Assembly: GCA_019930625.1 (NCBI GenBank)
Contig: CP082844.1
Location: 5,580,001-5,644,000 of the forward strand
DNA: 64,000 bases
Direction: 5' to 3'
Source of the DNA: Nocardia asteroides
Lineage (GTDB): Bacteria; Actinomycetota; Actinomycetes; Mycobacteriales; Mycobacteriaceae
Shown here: one piece after another, positions 8,111 to 16,795 of the stretch
Numbering within the stretch: position 1 is the stretch's first letter
Layout: each line of letters starts with the position of its first letter
The notes under the pieces: model-generated
Seen by the model: only the letters and a program-made list of their open reading frames with translations
The model's database searches: none
Told to the model about the DNA's origin: nothing
Translations under genes and position numbers: made by a program

Positions 8111-11100
8111 CCGTCATCGATGAGGAAGGCTACCGCTCGCGTCTGGTGAAAGCGGCTGCCGCGCTGCGGAGCCTGGAGGCCGAGGTTGCCCGGCTGACGC
8201 GGCAGCAATCCGAACCTGTCGCCGTGATCGGCATGGGCTGCCGTTTCCCCGGCGGCGCCGACGACCCGGAATCATTTTGGACGTTGCTTTCCGACGGTGT
8301 CGACGCGGCGTCCGAGCGGCCGGCTGGCGGCACCGGCGATGCCGCGCGAACCGGTGCCTTCCTTTCCGCTGTCGACGGTTTCGACGCGGCGTTCTTCGGG
8401 ATCTCGCCGAAGGAGGCGGCGGCGCTGGATCCGCAACATCGACTGCTGCTCGAAGTCGCGTGGGAAGCGCTGGAAGATGCCGGCGTGGTGACCGAGCGGC
8501 TGGCCGGTAGCAGAACCGGTGTGTTCGTCGGCATGAGCAGCAACGACTACCTTCTGCTCAGCGCCAGGTCCGGCGCGATGGGCGCGTACGCGGGCACCGG
8601 AACGGCCCACTGTTTCGGCGCGGGCCGGTTGTCGTACCTGCTCGGACTGCGTGGGCCGAGTCTCGCGGTGGACACCGCGTGCTCATCGTCGCTGGTTGCG
8701 GTACACCTGGCGATCCGCAGTCTGCGGACAGGAGAGAGCTCGCTAGCGCTGGCTGGGGGAGTGAACCTCGTTCTCGACGAGTCGGTGACCCAGATAGTCG
8801 CCGATCTGCAGGCGCTGTCGCCGGACGGCCGGTGTCGCGCATTCGACGCGCGTGCGAATGGGTTCGTCAGGGGCGAGGGGTGCGGAATCGTGGTGCTGAA
8901 GAGATTGTCCGACGCGCTGGCCGACGGTGATCGGGTGCTTGCCGTGCTGCGGGGTTCCTCGATGAACTCGGACGGTCGCTCGGCCGGACTGACCGCGCCG
9001 AACCCGCTGGCCCAAAAGGACATGCTGCGTCAGGCGTTCGCCGATGCGCGTGTGCGGCCCGACGAGATCGGATACGTGGAGACCCACGGCACCGGAACCG
9101 CGCTCGGGGACCCGATCGAGATCGAGGCCTTGACCGAAGTTTTCGGCGAACCGGAGCCGGACAGCGGCGGTTGTGTACTCGGCGCCGTCAAGACCAACAT
9201 CGGGCATCTCGAAGCTGCCGCCGGGATCGCCGGATTGATCAAGGCGGTACTGGCATTGCGGAATGCGGAGATTCCCCGGAACCTGCACTTCAGCAGCCTG
9301 AATCCGAGGATTTCCCTGACCGGAACACCATTCGTGATCCCGAAGACGGCCGTGGCGTGGCCTCGGGGCGATCGGCCACGGATCGCAGGCGTCAGTTCGT
9401 TCGGCATGAGCGGCACCAACGCTCATGCCGTCGTCACCGAAGCGCCTACGCCCGAGCAAGTGCCACCGCGCGCCGGGCCCGTTGTGGTGCTCCCGCTGTC
9501 GGCACGAAGCCCGGCGGCGCTGACCGAGCTGGCTTCGGCACACGCGAGTGTCCTCGAGCGGGGCAACGACCCGCACGATATCGCCTACACAGCGGGGGCA
9601 CGGCGCGATCATCACGAGTGGCGGACCGCGGTGGTCGGCGAGTCCGGAGCCGAATTGGCCGAGAAGCTGCGCGCCTTCGCACGGGACGGCGCCACCGTGG
9701 CACGAGCCGACGCACCGCCTGCGCTCACCTATGTCTTCTCCGGACAGGGCTCGCAGTGGATCGGCATGGGACGGCAATTGCATTCCAGCGAGCCGGTTTT
9801 CGCCGCTGTGCTCGGTCAATGCGATGAACTCATCGCGAAGAACACATCGTTCTCGCTGCTCGCGGAGCTGGCCGCGCCACCGGATCGGTCGAGGTTGCAG
9901 CGCACCGAGATCGCCCAGCCCGCGCTGTTCGCCTTCCAGATCGCGCTGACCGCCCTGCTGTCCTCATGGGGCGTCCGACCGGACGCGGTCATCGGGCACA
10001 GTGTCGGTGAAATCGCCGCAGCGCATGTCGCGGGGGCGTTGAGCCTCGCGGAAGCTATCAGGATCGTGGTGTCGAGAGGCCGGATCATGGCACGGGCAGC
10101 CGGTTCGGGGACGATGGTCGCGGTCGAGCTCACCCACGATGAGGTCGCGGCCTCGTTGTCTACCATCGGTACGTCGGTCGCTGTGGCGGCGATCAACGAC
10201 GACAAATCCGTTGTGCTGTCCGGCACGGTGGAAGAGCTGCACACCGTGCTCGGCCCACTTCAGCGACAAGGCGTTCGCTGCCGCCGGCTGCCTGTCGACT
10301 ATGCGTTCCACTCGCCGTCGATGGCTCCGCTGGCCATGGAACTCGCGCAGGAACTCGGCACGGTGGAGGCAGGCCGGACCGCATGCCCTCTGTACAGCAC
10401 GGCACGCGGAGACCGGATCGCCGGAAACGAATTGACCACGGATTACTGGGCGGACAACGTCCGGCATCCGGTCCGGTTCGCCGACGCCGTGCATACTGCC
10501 GCCAGAGATGGGCAGCGGCTCTTCCTCGAGATAGCACCGCACTCTGTGCTCTCCGGCCATGTCGCGAACTGTCTCGGCGCGCGGGCGGCGATACCGACGC
10601 TGCGCAGGGAACGCCCGGAAACGCGCAGCCTGCTGAACTCTGTCGCCGATCTCTATACCGCGGGGTATCCGGTGGACTTCGGCGCCCTTTACCCGGATCG
10701 CCGCCCGGTGGTGTCGTTGCCACACTATCCGTGGCAGCGCAGGCGTCACTGGCTCGACACCCCGGAACCCCCACGCGAACAGGTCCCCGTCGAGCCGGTG
10801 CATTGGCTCGAGGAGTTGATCGGGCTGCCGGACGGCGAGCAGGAGGCAGCGATCGAGTCAGCGGTACGCGCGGATGCGGCTACCGTGCTCCAGTTGTCTT
10901 CGCCATCCGATGTCCCGGTCGACGGCAAATTCACGGAATTGGGCATGGATTCGCTGATGACCGTACAACTGCGGCACGAACTGGCCGCGCGAACAGGCCT
11001 CGCGCTGCCATCCACCCTCGCCTTCGAACACCCGACCCCACGGGCGATCACTCGGTACTTGCTGAAGATAGTCGCGGAGCGCGAAGAGGATGGATCATGA
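8107..11100 (+). CDS. Modular type I polyketide synthase, KS-AT-ACP, no reductive domains, no thioesterase
   Basis: This 997-residue protein starts at a GTG that overlaps the previous stop by four bases (GTGA). An N-terminal helical docking segment (LVKAAAALRSLEAEVARL) precedes KS (Cys192 in VDTACSSSL), AT (Ser632 in GHSVGE) and ACP (Ser949 in GMDSLM). There is no DH, KR, ER or TE, so the chain leaves this module as a beta-ketoacyl thioester. Because it is the last PKS gene of the operon and the next genes are tailoring-type, it probably carries the terminal extension module, and release must be spontaneous or done by another protein. The AT signature YAFHS mixes the malonyl and methylmalonyl motifs, so the extender cannot be assigned. 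Confidence 0.97.
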   Translation: MTVIDEEGYRSRLVKAAAALRSLEAEVARLTRQQSEPVAVIGMGCRFPGGADDPESFWTLLSDGVDAASERPAGGTGDAARTGAFLSAVDGFDAAFFGISPKEAAALDPQHRLLLEVAWEALEDAGVVTERLAGSRTGVFVGMSSNDYLLLSARSGAMGAYAGTGTAHCFGAGRLSYLLGLRGPSLAVDTACSSSLVAVHLAIRSLRTGESSLALAGGVNLVLDESVTQIVADLQALSPDGRCRAFDARANGFVRGEGCGIVVLKRLSDALADGDRVLAVLRGSSMNSDGRSAGLTAPNPLAQKDMLRQAFADARVRPDEIGYVETHGTGTALGDPIEIEALTEVFGEPEPDSGGCVLGAVKTNIGHLEAAAGIAGLIKAVLALRNAEIPRNLHFSSLNPRISLTGTPFVIPKTAVAWPRGDRPRIAGVSSFGMSGTNAHAVVTEAPTPEQVPPRAGPVVVLPLSARSPAALTELASAHASVLERGNDPHDIAYTAGARRDHHEWRTAVVGESGAELAEKLRAFARDGATVARADAPPALTYVFSGQGSQWIGMGRQLHSSEPVFAAVLGQCDELIAKNTSFSLLAELAAPPDRSRLQRTEIAQPALFAFQIALTALLSSWGVRPDAVIGHSVGEIAAAHVAGALSLAEAIRIVVSRGRIMARAAGSGTMVAVELTHDEVAASLSTIGTSVAVAAINDDKSVVLSGTVEELHTVLGPLQRQGVRCRRLPVDYAFHSPSMAPLAMELAQELGTVEAGRTACPLYSTARGDRIAGNELTTDYWADNVRHPVRFADAVHTAARDGQRLFLEIAPHSVLSGHVANCLGARAAIPTLRRERPETRSLLNSVADLYTAGYPVDFGALYPDRRPVVSLPHYPWQRRRHWLDTPEPPREQVPVEPVHWLEELIGLPDGEQEAAIESAVRADAATVLQLSSPSDVPVDGKFTELGMDSLMTVQLRHELAARTGLALPSTLAFEHPTPRAITRYLLKIVAEREEDGS

Positions 11101-11762
11101 TGAAGGTTTACGGGACAGCCACCAGCGCGTGTACGCACAAAGTGCTGATGGTGCTGGCGGAGAAGGATCAGCAAGCCGAGCTGGTCGAGGTCAGTGTTCT
11201 CAAAGGACACGACAAGTCGCCGGAACACCGGCAACGCCAGCCCTTCGGTGAGATTCCGGTACTCGAAGACGACGGGTTCCTGCTGTATGAATCGCGGGCG
11301 ATCATCCGCTATCTCGATCAGCGGCTGCCGGGCCCCGCGCTGACGCCGGACAACCTTCAGCTGCACGGGCTGATGGAACAGTGGATCAGCATCGAGCAAA
11401 GCTATGTCAGCGGCCCGGTGTGGGAGCTGGTCCGTGGCGGCCCCGTCTACGAGATCATCCGGAGCAGCCCCGCTGCTGCGCTGTTGCCGCCGCCGCCGGA
11501 CCAGGACGCTATCGCCGCTGCCCGCACTGCACTGGCGACACCTTTCGACGTAGCGGACGCCACGCTGTCCAGGCAGGAGTTCCTCGCCGGCCCCGAGTTC
11601 TCACTCGCCGAGGTCACCTGGTTGCCCTACTTGCAATATCTGGTCGCCTCGGGCGGCGCGGACCTGATCGATGCGCGGCCGAACCTGGCGCGGTGGTGGC
11701 GGGAGATCAGTGGAAGGCCGACCTGGCTTCGAGTCGGCAAGGTGCTGGAGCGACCCGAATGA
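11097..11762 (+). CDS. Glutathione S-transferase-like protein in the PKS operon
   Basis: This 221-residue protein has the two-domain GST layout. The N-terminal thioredoxin-like domain (1-80) shows the cis-Pro segment FGEIPVLEDDGF and the ESRAIIRYLDQR motif that normally holds the glutathione gamma-glutamyl group. An all-helical domain follows (about 90-215). The ATG overlaps the PKS stop by four bases (ATGA), and its own stop overlaps the P450 start in the same way, so it is co-translated with the biosynthetic genes. Actinobacteria of this kind normally use mycothiol rather than glutathione, so the protein may use another thiol or act as an isomerase or conjugating enzyme on the polyketide. 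The family is clear from the sequence; the substrate is not known. Confidence 0.9.
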   Translation: MMKVYGTATSACTHKVLMVLAEKDQQAELVEVSVLKGHDKSPEHRQRQPFGEIPVLEDDGFLLYESRAIIRYLDQRLPGPALTPDNLQLHGLMEQWISIEQSYVSGPVWELVRGGPVYEIIRSSPAAALLPPPPDQDAIAAARTALATPFDVADATLSRQEFLAGPEFSLAEVTWLPYLQYLVASGGADLIDARPNLARWWREISGRPTWLRVGKVLERPE

Positions 11763-12967
11763 ACCAGTTCGACCTGTGGGGTGAGCAGATGCGGGTCGAT
11801 CCGTTGCCGACGCTGGCGCGGATGCGTGCCGAGGCACCGATCGTCCGGCTGTTCAATCCGCATCAGGGGGCGCCCGAGTGGCGCGTGACCCGCTACGCCG
11901 ACGTGGTCGAACTGCTCCGTGATCCCCGTTTCAGCAAGGACAAGCGGAAACTGTCCGATCAGGCGCGCTCCCGGTACTTCCGGGTCACCGAATTCGATCG
12001 GTTGGACAAGCACATGCTCTACGCCGATCCGCCCGAGCACAGCAGGTTGCGCGCACTGGTGGCCAAGGCCTTCACCGCCCGCCGAATCTCGCAGCTGCGC
12101 CCGCGCATCGCCGAGGCGACGGAGAGTCTGCTGGACCTGGCCGAGCAGCAGGTCTCGGTGGACCTGCTCGACACTCTGGCATTCCGGTTGCCGATCACCG
12201 TGCTGGTCGAGCTGATCGGGGTTCCGATCGAAGACCAGGAGCGGTTCCGGGAGTGGACCAGAATTCTGATCGCTCCGCCGTCGGACGGAAACTTCGACGC
12301 CCTGCGCCGGATGGCGATCGAGTTTCAGCAGTACCTCGAGGAATTCCTCGCGCTACGCCGCAGGCACCCCCGCGACGACCTCACCAGTGCGTTGATCGAG
12401 GCGCAGACGCATGGTGACCGGCTCTCATCGGTGGAACTGATGAGCATGGTCTTCCTGCTCATCGCGGCGGGTTTCGAGACGACGGGCAACCTCATCGGCA
12501 ACGGAGTGTGGGCGCTGCTCCGTCATCCAGCGCAGTTGCGGCGGCTGCGCGACACGCCTGAACTCATCGAGTCGGCCATCGAGGAAGTGTTGCGATACTG
12601 CCCGCCGGTGGCAAACAGCACCGGGGCCTTTCCGCTGACCGATGTCGAGTTCCGAGGCACGGTCATTCCGGCCGAGGAACTGGTCGTCGCTTCGCTGCTG
12701 TCGGCACATCACGATGACGAACGGTTCCTCGAACCGGACCGGTTCGAAATCACCAGGACGCCGAACCAGCATCTGGGGTTCGGCCATGGCCTGCACTTCT
12801 GTCTCGGATCGTCGCTGGCAAAACTCGAGGCGCAGGTGGCTATCGGCACCCTGGTGCAGCGCTTTCCCGGACTGGGATTCGCAGCTGATCCGGACACATT
12901 GCGATGGAAGATCGGCGTATTCGTCCACGGCCTGGAATGCCTGCCTGTCACCTGGGAAGCGCGATGA
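11759..12967 (+). CDS. Cytochrome P450 monooxygenase
   Basis: This 402-residue soluble bacterial P450 starts at an ATG overlapping the GST stop (ATGA). The I-helix oxygen-binding motif AAGFETT, the K-helix ExxR (EEVLR) and the heme loop FGHGLHFCLGSS with Cys348 as thiolate ligand are all intact, and the length is normal. The general look is that of actinomycete CYP107-type tailoring enzymes. Its place in the operon suggests that it hydroxylates or epoxidizes the polyketide. No ferredoxin or reductase gene is adjacent, so electrons must come from redox partners encoded elsewhere. Confidence 0.96.
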   Translation: MNQFDLWGEQMRVDPLPTLARMRAEAPIVRLFNPHQGAPEWRVTRYADVVELLRDPRFSKDKRKLSDQARSRYFRVTEFDRLDKHMLYADPPEHSRLRALVAKAFTARRISQLRPRIAEATESLLDLAEQQVSVDLLDTLAFRLPITVLVELIGVPIEDQERFREWTRILIAPPSDGNFDALRRMAIEFQQYLEEFLALRRRHPRDDLTSALIEAQTHGDRLSSVELMSMVFLLIAAGFETTGNLIGNGVWALLRHPAQLRRLRDTPELIESAIEEVLRYCPPVANSTGAFPLTDVEFRGTVIPAEELVVASLLSAHHDDERFLEPDRFEITRTPNQHLGFGHGLHFCLGSSLAKLEAQVAIGTLVQRFPGLGFAADPDTLRWKIGVFVHGLECLPVTWEAR

Positions 12968-13596
12968 CGATCACAGTGCGCCAGGCGGCGCTGGATGACC
13001 TCGACGAGATCATGGCGGTCGAGCAGGACTGGGAGGAAGCCCAGCGGGCGAGCCGGGACCAGATGACAGCTCGCCTGCGCGCCTTCCCCGAAGGATTCTG
13101 GATTTTCGAGCAGGACGATGAGGTCGTCGGAACTTTGATGGGCTTCCCCATGCACTACACGCCGGACAAGATCGCCGAACTCAGCGATTGGGATACGGTG
13201 ACCGGTCACGGCTACTACCCGACGATAGATCTGGACACCGCGAACGCCATCTACCTCGCCTCCGGCTCATTGAAGCGGACCGCGCGCGGCGGAATGGCAT
13301 ACGCGGTGATGATGGAGACCCCGGTCGAGCTGGCCGAGCGGTTGGCGCTGGACTATGTTCTCACCGGAGCCAAGATCCCCGGCTACGACGCCTACTGCCG
13401 CCGGTTCGGTGAGATCGACGCAGGCGACTACGCGTTTCGTCAGCTCGGCGGCTGCCTCGTCGATCCGTTCCTGGAGATGTACCGGGGGCACGGCTATCTG
13501 GTGCCCGACCGACAGCACATCATCCCCGACTACTATCCAGATCCGCCGAGCAGGGACTACGGGGCGATCGTCGTACGGAACACGTCCGGTCGGTGA
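12964..13596 (+). CDS. GNAT-family acyltransferase, last gene of the PKS operon
   Basis: This 210-residue protein starts at an ATG that overlaps the P450 stop by four bases. The N-terminus (ITVRQAALDDLDEIMAVEQ) is a typical GNAT beta1-alpha1 segment. FWIFEQDDEVVGTLMGFPM forms beta2-beta4, and LASGSLKRTARGGMAYAVMM lies where the CoA pyrophosphate loop is expected. The C-terminal half (GYDAYCRRFGEIDAGDYAF) is longer than in minimal GNATs. Because the operon has no thioesterase, one possibility is that this protein transfers an acyl group during release or tailoring. That is inference from position only. Downstream the operon ends abruptly at a truncated gene on the other strand. Confidence 0.85.
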   Translation: MTITVRQAALDDLDEIMAVEQDWEEAQRASRDQMTARLRAFPEGFWIFEQDDEVVGTLMGFPMHYTPDKIAELSDWDTVTGHGYYPTIDLDTANAIYLASGSLKRTARGGMAYAVMMETPVELAERLALDYVLTGAKIPGYDAYCRRFGEIDAGDYAFRQLGGCLVDPFLEMYRGHGYLVPDRQHIIPDYYPDPPSRDYGAIVVRNTSGR

Positions 13597-13602
13597 TGCG
13601 CC

Positions 13603-13924
13603 AAGCCGCTTGGGCGACAGGGACGCCGCAGAAGCCGCCTGGCACATGACCGTCGAGTCCGGAATCCCCGTACCCGAGGAATTCCACCCGGTCGCATCCC
13701 AGGACCGCGGCTGATGCCAACGCCTCCGCCTCGCGACGCGCTGCGAGCTGCGGACCTGGTGGCGAATCCGCGAGTCCCGCGGCGCCATCGGTCGCGAACA
13801 CGACGACGGTGCGCCGTCCGGCCTCGCTGACCCTGCGCATCGTTCCCGCCGTCAACAGTGACTCGTCATCGGGATGGGCGTGCACGAAGACCCACGGCGT
13901 ATCCGGCGCACCGAGCCACTCCAC
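13603..13924 (-). pseudogene. Truncated PIG-L family deacetylase (N-terminal part only)
   Basis: Reading from a GTG at 13924, the protein begins EWLGAPDTPWVFVHAHPDDES, with the zinc-binding AHPDDE motif of PIG-L/MshB-type deacetylases. It continues through the Asp-Gly strand (VVVFATDGAAG) and LGYGDSGLDG. Homology fades after about residue 107, close to base 13603, seven bases past the stop of the GNAT gene on the other strand. Intact members have 230-290 residues and need a second His motif, which is absent here. The open frame runs on to 13520 as unrelated sequence. The breakpoint lies at the end of the PKS operon and looks like a recombination junction. Confidence 0.75.
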
Positions 13925-14047
13925 AGGGGTTTGAGATGTCGGGGTTCCGGCGGTAACCGTGCGAAAAACAACGACAATGGCTTGACCAGCGGCGATGTCA
14001 AGTGGTTCGGGGGATGCCGGGCACCGGGTACATGAACGCCGTGGGCG

Positions 14048-14608
14048 CTACGCGCGTGGCGCAGTGCCGCTGATGATGCGGTGGATGGTGGAGCGGCCAA
14101 CGCTGTATTCCTCTGCCAGGTCGGCCAGGCTCGCGTCGTCGTCGGGGTCGTCGTCGGCGGTGGATCGTTTTCCGTGCTGCGAGAGGCAGTTCGGCTGTTT
14201 GCCTCTGAGGCGGCCGTTCGCGCGGGCCTGGCCATGCCCTCGCGGGTGCGCAGTCATCGCCAGGCCCATGCCGATTCCCATGGCGAGGATGCCGGGCAGG
14301 ATGGACGGGTAGCCGCCGTCGACGGAGGCGAACCCGGCCATCAGCGCCAGGCCGACGACGGAGATCAGCGCCCCGACGGTGTCGAAGGCATGTGAGGAGT
14401 GCTCGTGAGAGTTCGGCAGGGCTTTGAGCGTCGTGGCCAGGGCTGCGATGACCAGAGCCGCGGGAAGGACGAACAGCCAGCGCCAGTCGGCGACATCGAC
14501 GAGCAATGCGGACAGGAACATGCCCAGGATGCCGCCGCCTCCGGCGACGCCGGTCCACACACCGATCGCTTTGCCGCGCAGCGGCGGCCGAAAGAATCGG
14601 GATAGGGC
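14048..14608 (-). pseudogene. Chimeric remnant: MFS efflux transporter fragment fused in frame to a serine-recombinase tail
   Basis: The frame first reads RGKAIGVWTGVAGGGGILG, then DWRWLFVLPAALVIAALAT and further hydrophobic helices, typical of a middle part of a DHA2-type (QacA/EmrB-like) drug transporter. Around base 14240 it changes without a stop into ARANGRLRGKQPN...SLADLAEEYSVGRSTIHRII. This is the C-terminal helix-turn-helix of a Tn3-type resolvase or invertase. The transporter lacks its start and both ends, and the recombinase lacks its catalytic domain. The frame stops at 14048 and, on its 5' side, begins right at the stop codon of the neighbouring hydrolase gene. It is unlikely to be functional and probably marks a past transposon event. 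Confidence 0.7.
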
Positions 14609-15715
14609 TCAGCGGTTCGCGAAGAACACGCGCATGTCCTCGACGAGCAGGGTGGGCTGTTCGAGGGCGATGTAGGCGCCTGCCTTGTCGAACTCGGTCC
14701 AGCGGGCGACCGTGGTGTCGCGGTCGGCGAAGCGGCGGACGGTGACGTCACCGGCGGCGACCACGAAGGCGGTGGGAACGGTGACGCGCTCCTTGGGCGC
14801 CCACGTCATGGGGTCGTGTGCCAGGTCGTGGTAGCTCTGCGCGATGGAACCCGACGTGCCGGTGAACCACTGGACGCTCGCGTCGAGGAGCATCCGGTCC
14901 TTGGGAACGGTGTGCTCAGGCAGCTCGGCCTGCGGGTCGCTCCACTCCTTGAACTTCTCCACCACCCAGGCGAGCAGGCCGATGGGGGAATCGTTGAGGC
15001 CGTGGGCGATGGTCTGCGGGCGGGTGGACATGATGATGTTGAAGCCGATGCCGTCGCGCATGAAGGCGTCGATGGTGGCCATGCGCTGCTTCTCGGTGTC
15101 GGTGAAATCACCGGCGCTCTCGTCGGGCATGGCGACGTAGGCGTTGACGTGCAGGCCGATCAGCCGCTCGGGGATCTGACGGCCCAGCTCGAGGGACAGG
15201 TTCGCACCGCCACCGCCGCCGTGCGCGCCGAAGCGCTCGTAGCCCAGGCGGGTCATGAGTTCGGCCATCGCGGTCGCGGTACGCGGGACGGTCCAGCCGG
15301 TGTCGGCCAGCGGCGTGGAGAACCCGAATCCGGGCATGAAGGGCACCACGAGATGGAAGTCGCGCGAGAGCGGCTCGAGCACGTCGAGCAGGCCCATAAC
15401 CCCGCCCGGGTTGTCGTGCAGCAGGAGCAGCGCCCGCGCGCCGGGCCGCGCGGAGCGGATGTGCTTGAAGTGAATGATCTGGCCGTCTATCTCGGTCGTG
15501 AACTGCGGCCACCGATTGAGCTCGGATTCGGCCTGCCGCCAATCGAATTCGCCGGCCCAGTAGGCGACCAGCTCGCGCAGGTAGTCCACCGGCACGCCGC
15601 GGCTCCAGTCCGCCCCGGGCAGGGCGGGAGTCCAGCGAGCCCGGTTCAGCCGGTCGCGGAGATCGTCCAGATCGGCCTGTGGAACCTCGACGCGGAAGGG
15701 GTGGATTGCGTTCAC
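14609..15715 (-). CDS. Epoxide hydrolase-like (EHN-type) alpha/beta hydrolase with degenerate active site
   Basis: This 368-residue protein is close to full family length. The GTG at 15715 is preferred over the upstream ATG at 15751 because AAGGAG lies six bases before it. The N-terminal EHN region (HPFRVEVPQADLDDLRDRL) and the whole alpha/beta fold align with microsomal-type epoxide hydrolases. However, the oxyanion motif HGWPGS reads HDNPGG, the nucleophile elbow GGDWG reads GGGGG (Gly168 for Asp), and the catalytic His of GGHFAALE is Ala347 in AGAYIALE. Chemistry by the usual Asp-His mechanism is therefore unlikely. The frame is long and clean, so the protein is probably made and may bind a ligand or use other residues. 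Palindromic sites lie directly upstream. Confidence 0.85.
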   Translation of the reverse strand: MNAIHPFRVEVPQADLDDLRDRLNRARWTPALPGADWSRGVPVDYLRELVAYWAGEFDWRQAESELNRWPQFTTEIDGQIIHFKHIRSARPGARALLLLHDNPGGVMGLLDVLEPLSRDFHLVVPFMPGFGFSTPLADTGWTVPRTATAMAELMTRLGYERFGAHGGGGGANLSLELGRQIPERLIGLHVNAYVAMPDESAGDFTDTEKQRMATIDAFMRDGIGFNIIMSTRPQTIAHGLNDSPIGLLAWVVEKFKEWSDPQAELPEHTVPKDRMLLDASVQWFTGTSGSIAQSYHDLAHDPMTWAPKERVTVPTAFVVAAGDVTVRRFADRDTTVARWTEFDKAGAYIALEQPTLLVEDMRVFFANR

Positions 15716-15726
15716 GACCAACTCCT

Positions 15727-15776
15727 TGGAACGGAATACTTTGTTCCACAACCATAGCGGAATGGTCCATTCCGCT
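15727..15776 (-). promoter_or_regulatory. Two operator-like inverted repeats upstream of the epoxide hydrolase-like gene
   Basis: Bases 15756-15776 form a perfect palindrome with 10-bp arms (AGCGGAATGG and CCATTCCGCT) around one central T. A second dyad, TGGAAC...GTTCCA, covers 15727-15748 and almost touches the Shine-Dalgarno sequence. Both contain a GGAAT-n5-(A/G)TTCC core, which suggests one repressor binding two sites. TetR-type proteins bind such elements, but no TetR gene lies next to it in this window. Confidence 0.6.
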
Positions 15777-15884
15777 GCAAATCCGGTCGAGGATCAGCCC
15801 GCACGAGCACTGGCCGCGCGAGGTGGAACAGGGGCGGAGTGACGTACTATCGGTGCGCACTGAAGCGATGGGGGTAGGGTCACC

Positions 15885-16382
15885 GTGAATCAGACACAGC
15901 CGAGCTCGGGGCGCGCCGATAGTGGAGATGTCGTGCAGCCATCGCCCGGAGGCGGCCCGCCCCCCGGCGATCCCGGCTCACTGTCGCACGATCTGCTGCA
16001 GTGGTCAGCGGCTGCGTTCGGCGCGGTCGCGCCCGCGGCGACAGTGTTCGGCAAAGCATTCCTCGAAGCGCTCGGTCAGCGTGCCGCCGACGGTGCGGCA
16101 GCGCTTCCGAGCAAGCTACGCCAACGCTGGTTTCAGCGGGCACGGCGATCGCACGGTGATGTCGAAGTGGTTACCGTGCTCGACATCGAGAACCTGAACG
16201 CGGCGGCGATCCTGGTCACCACCGGCCTTCCGGACGAGGCGCGCCTGGCCCTGCTCGACCTCGACCCTACCGAGCCCACACTGCACGGAAAGGTTCTGGA
16301 GTGGAACCTCTCGAGCCAGCAGTGGGTCCCGGTGGAAGCACCAGTCACACAGGTGAGTCCACCGCCCAGTGAACCAATCTGA
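15885..16382 (+). CDS. Small hypothetical protein
   Basis: This 165-residue frame starts at a GTG preceded by a purine-rich stretch (GGGGGTAGGG). The first 35 residues are Pro/Gly/Ser-rich and probably disordered. A moderately hydrophobic helix-like part follows (DLLQWSAAAFGAVAPAATVFGKAFLEAL), then a compact region VEVVTVLDIENLNAAAILVTTGLPDEARLALLDLDP and a C-terminal strand ending in WNLSSQQWVPVEAP. I do not recognise a family. Codon use fits the host, and the frame is preserved between genes on both sides. It may be a real lineage-specific protein. Confidence 0.5.
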   Translation: MNQTQPSSGRADSGDVVQPSPGGGPPPGDPGSLSHDLLQWSAAAFGAVAPAATVFGKAFLEALGQRAADGAAALPSKLRQRWFQRARRSHGDVEVVTVLDIENLNAAAILVTTGLPDEARLALLDLDPTEPTLHGKVLEWNLSSQQWVPVEAPVTQVSPPPSEPI

Positions 16383-16795
16383 CCGAAGGCGTCGGCCGAA
16401 TCGGTCACAAACCCCGATCCTGGATGGCGTCTCGTCCAGGATCAGAGTCTGGCTGACGAGCCTCAGGTCGGGAGATGTCGCATCTGCTGCGCCCACCACA
16501 GTTCGGACCGGTCATCCGCTCAGCAGTATGCGTCGTCGGTGCGGGCGATCACTACATCCATGGCAGACCGGGCTCGGAGCTCGGCCGGGGTGCCGGGGAT
16601 GGTGGCGCGGCCTCGTATAGGACGGGGAAGTCACAAGATACCCATGGCCAGCATTTTTGCGAGCTCGGCGGATCGCCCGGCATACGCCTCGTGGTAGGCG
16701 GCATCAGTTATCCACACGCGCAGAACGAGTTTCGGTGGCATCACGCATCATGGTGATGACCACGACCCAACACGAACATGCGGAGCGCTGCGCCG
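16383..16795 (+). other. Intergenic stretch without a recognisable gene
   Basis: Short frames exist but none has a plausible start, family resemblance or codon pattern. The promoter of the following DUF2797 gene may lie in its last part. Confidence 0.5.

Noticed and set aside
1..11100. Idea that the PKS line makes an alpha-pyrone by spontaneous cyclization
   Set aside because: The penultimate module has active DH and KR domains, so two adjacent beta-keto units needed for a simple pyrone are not expected from the last two modules.
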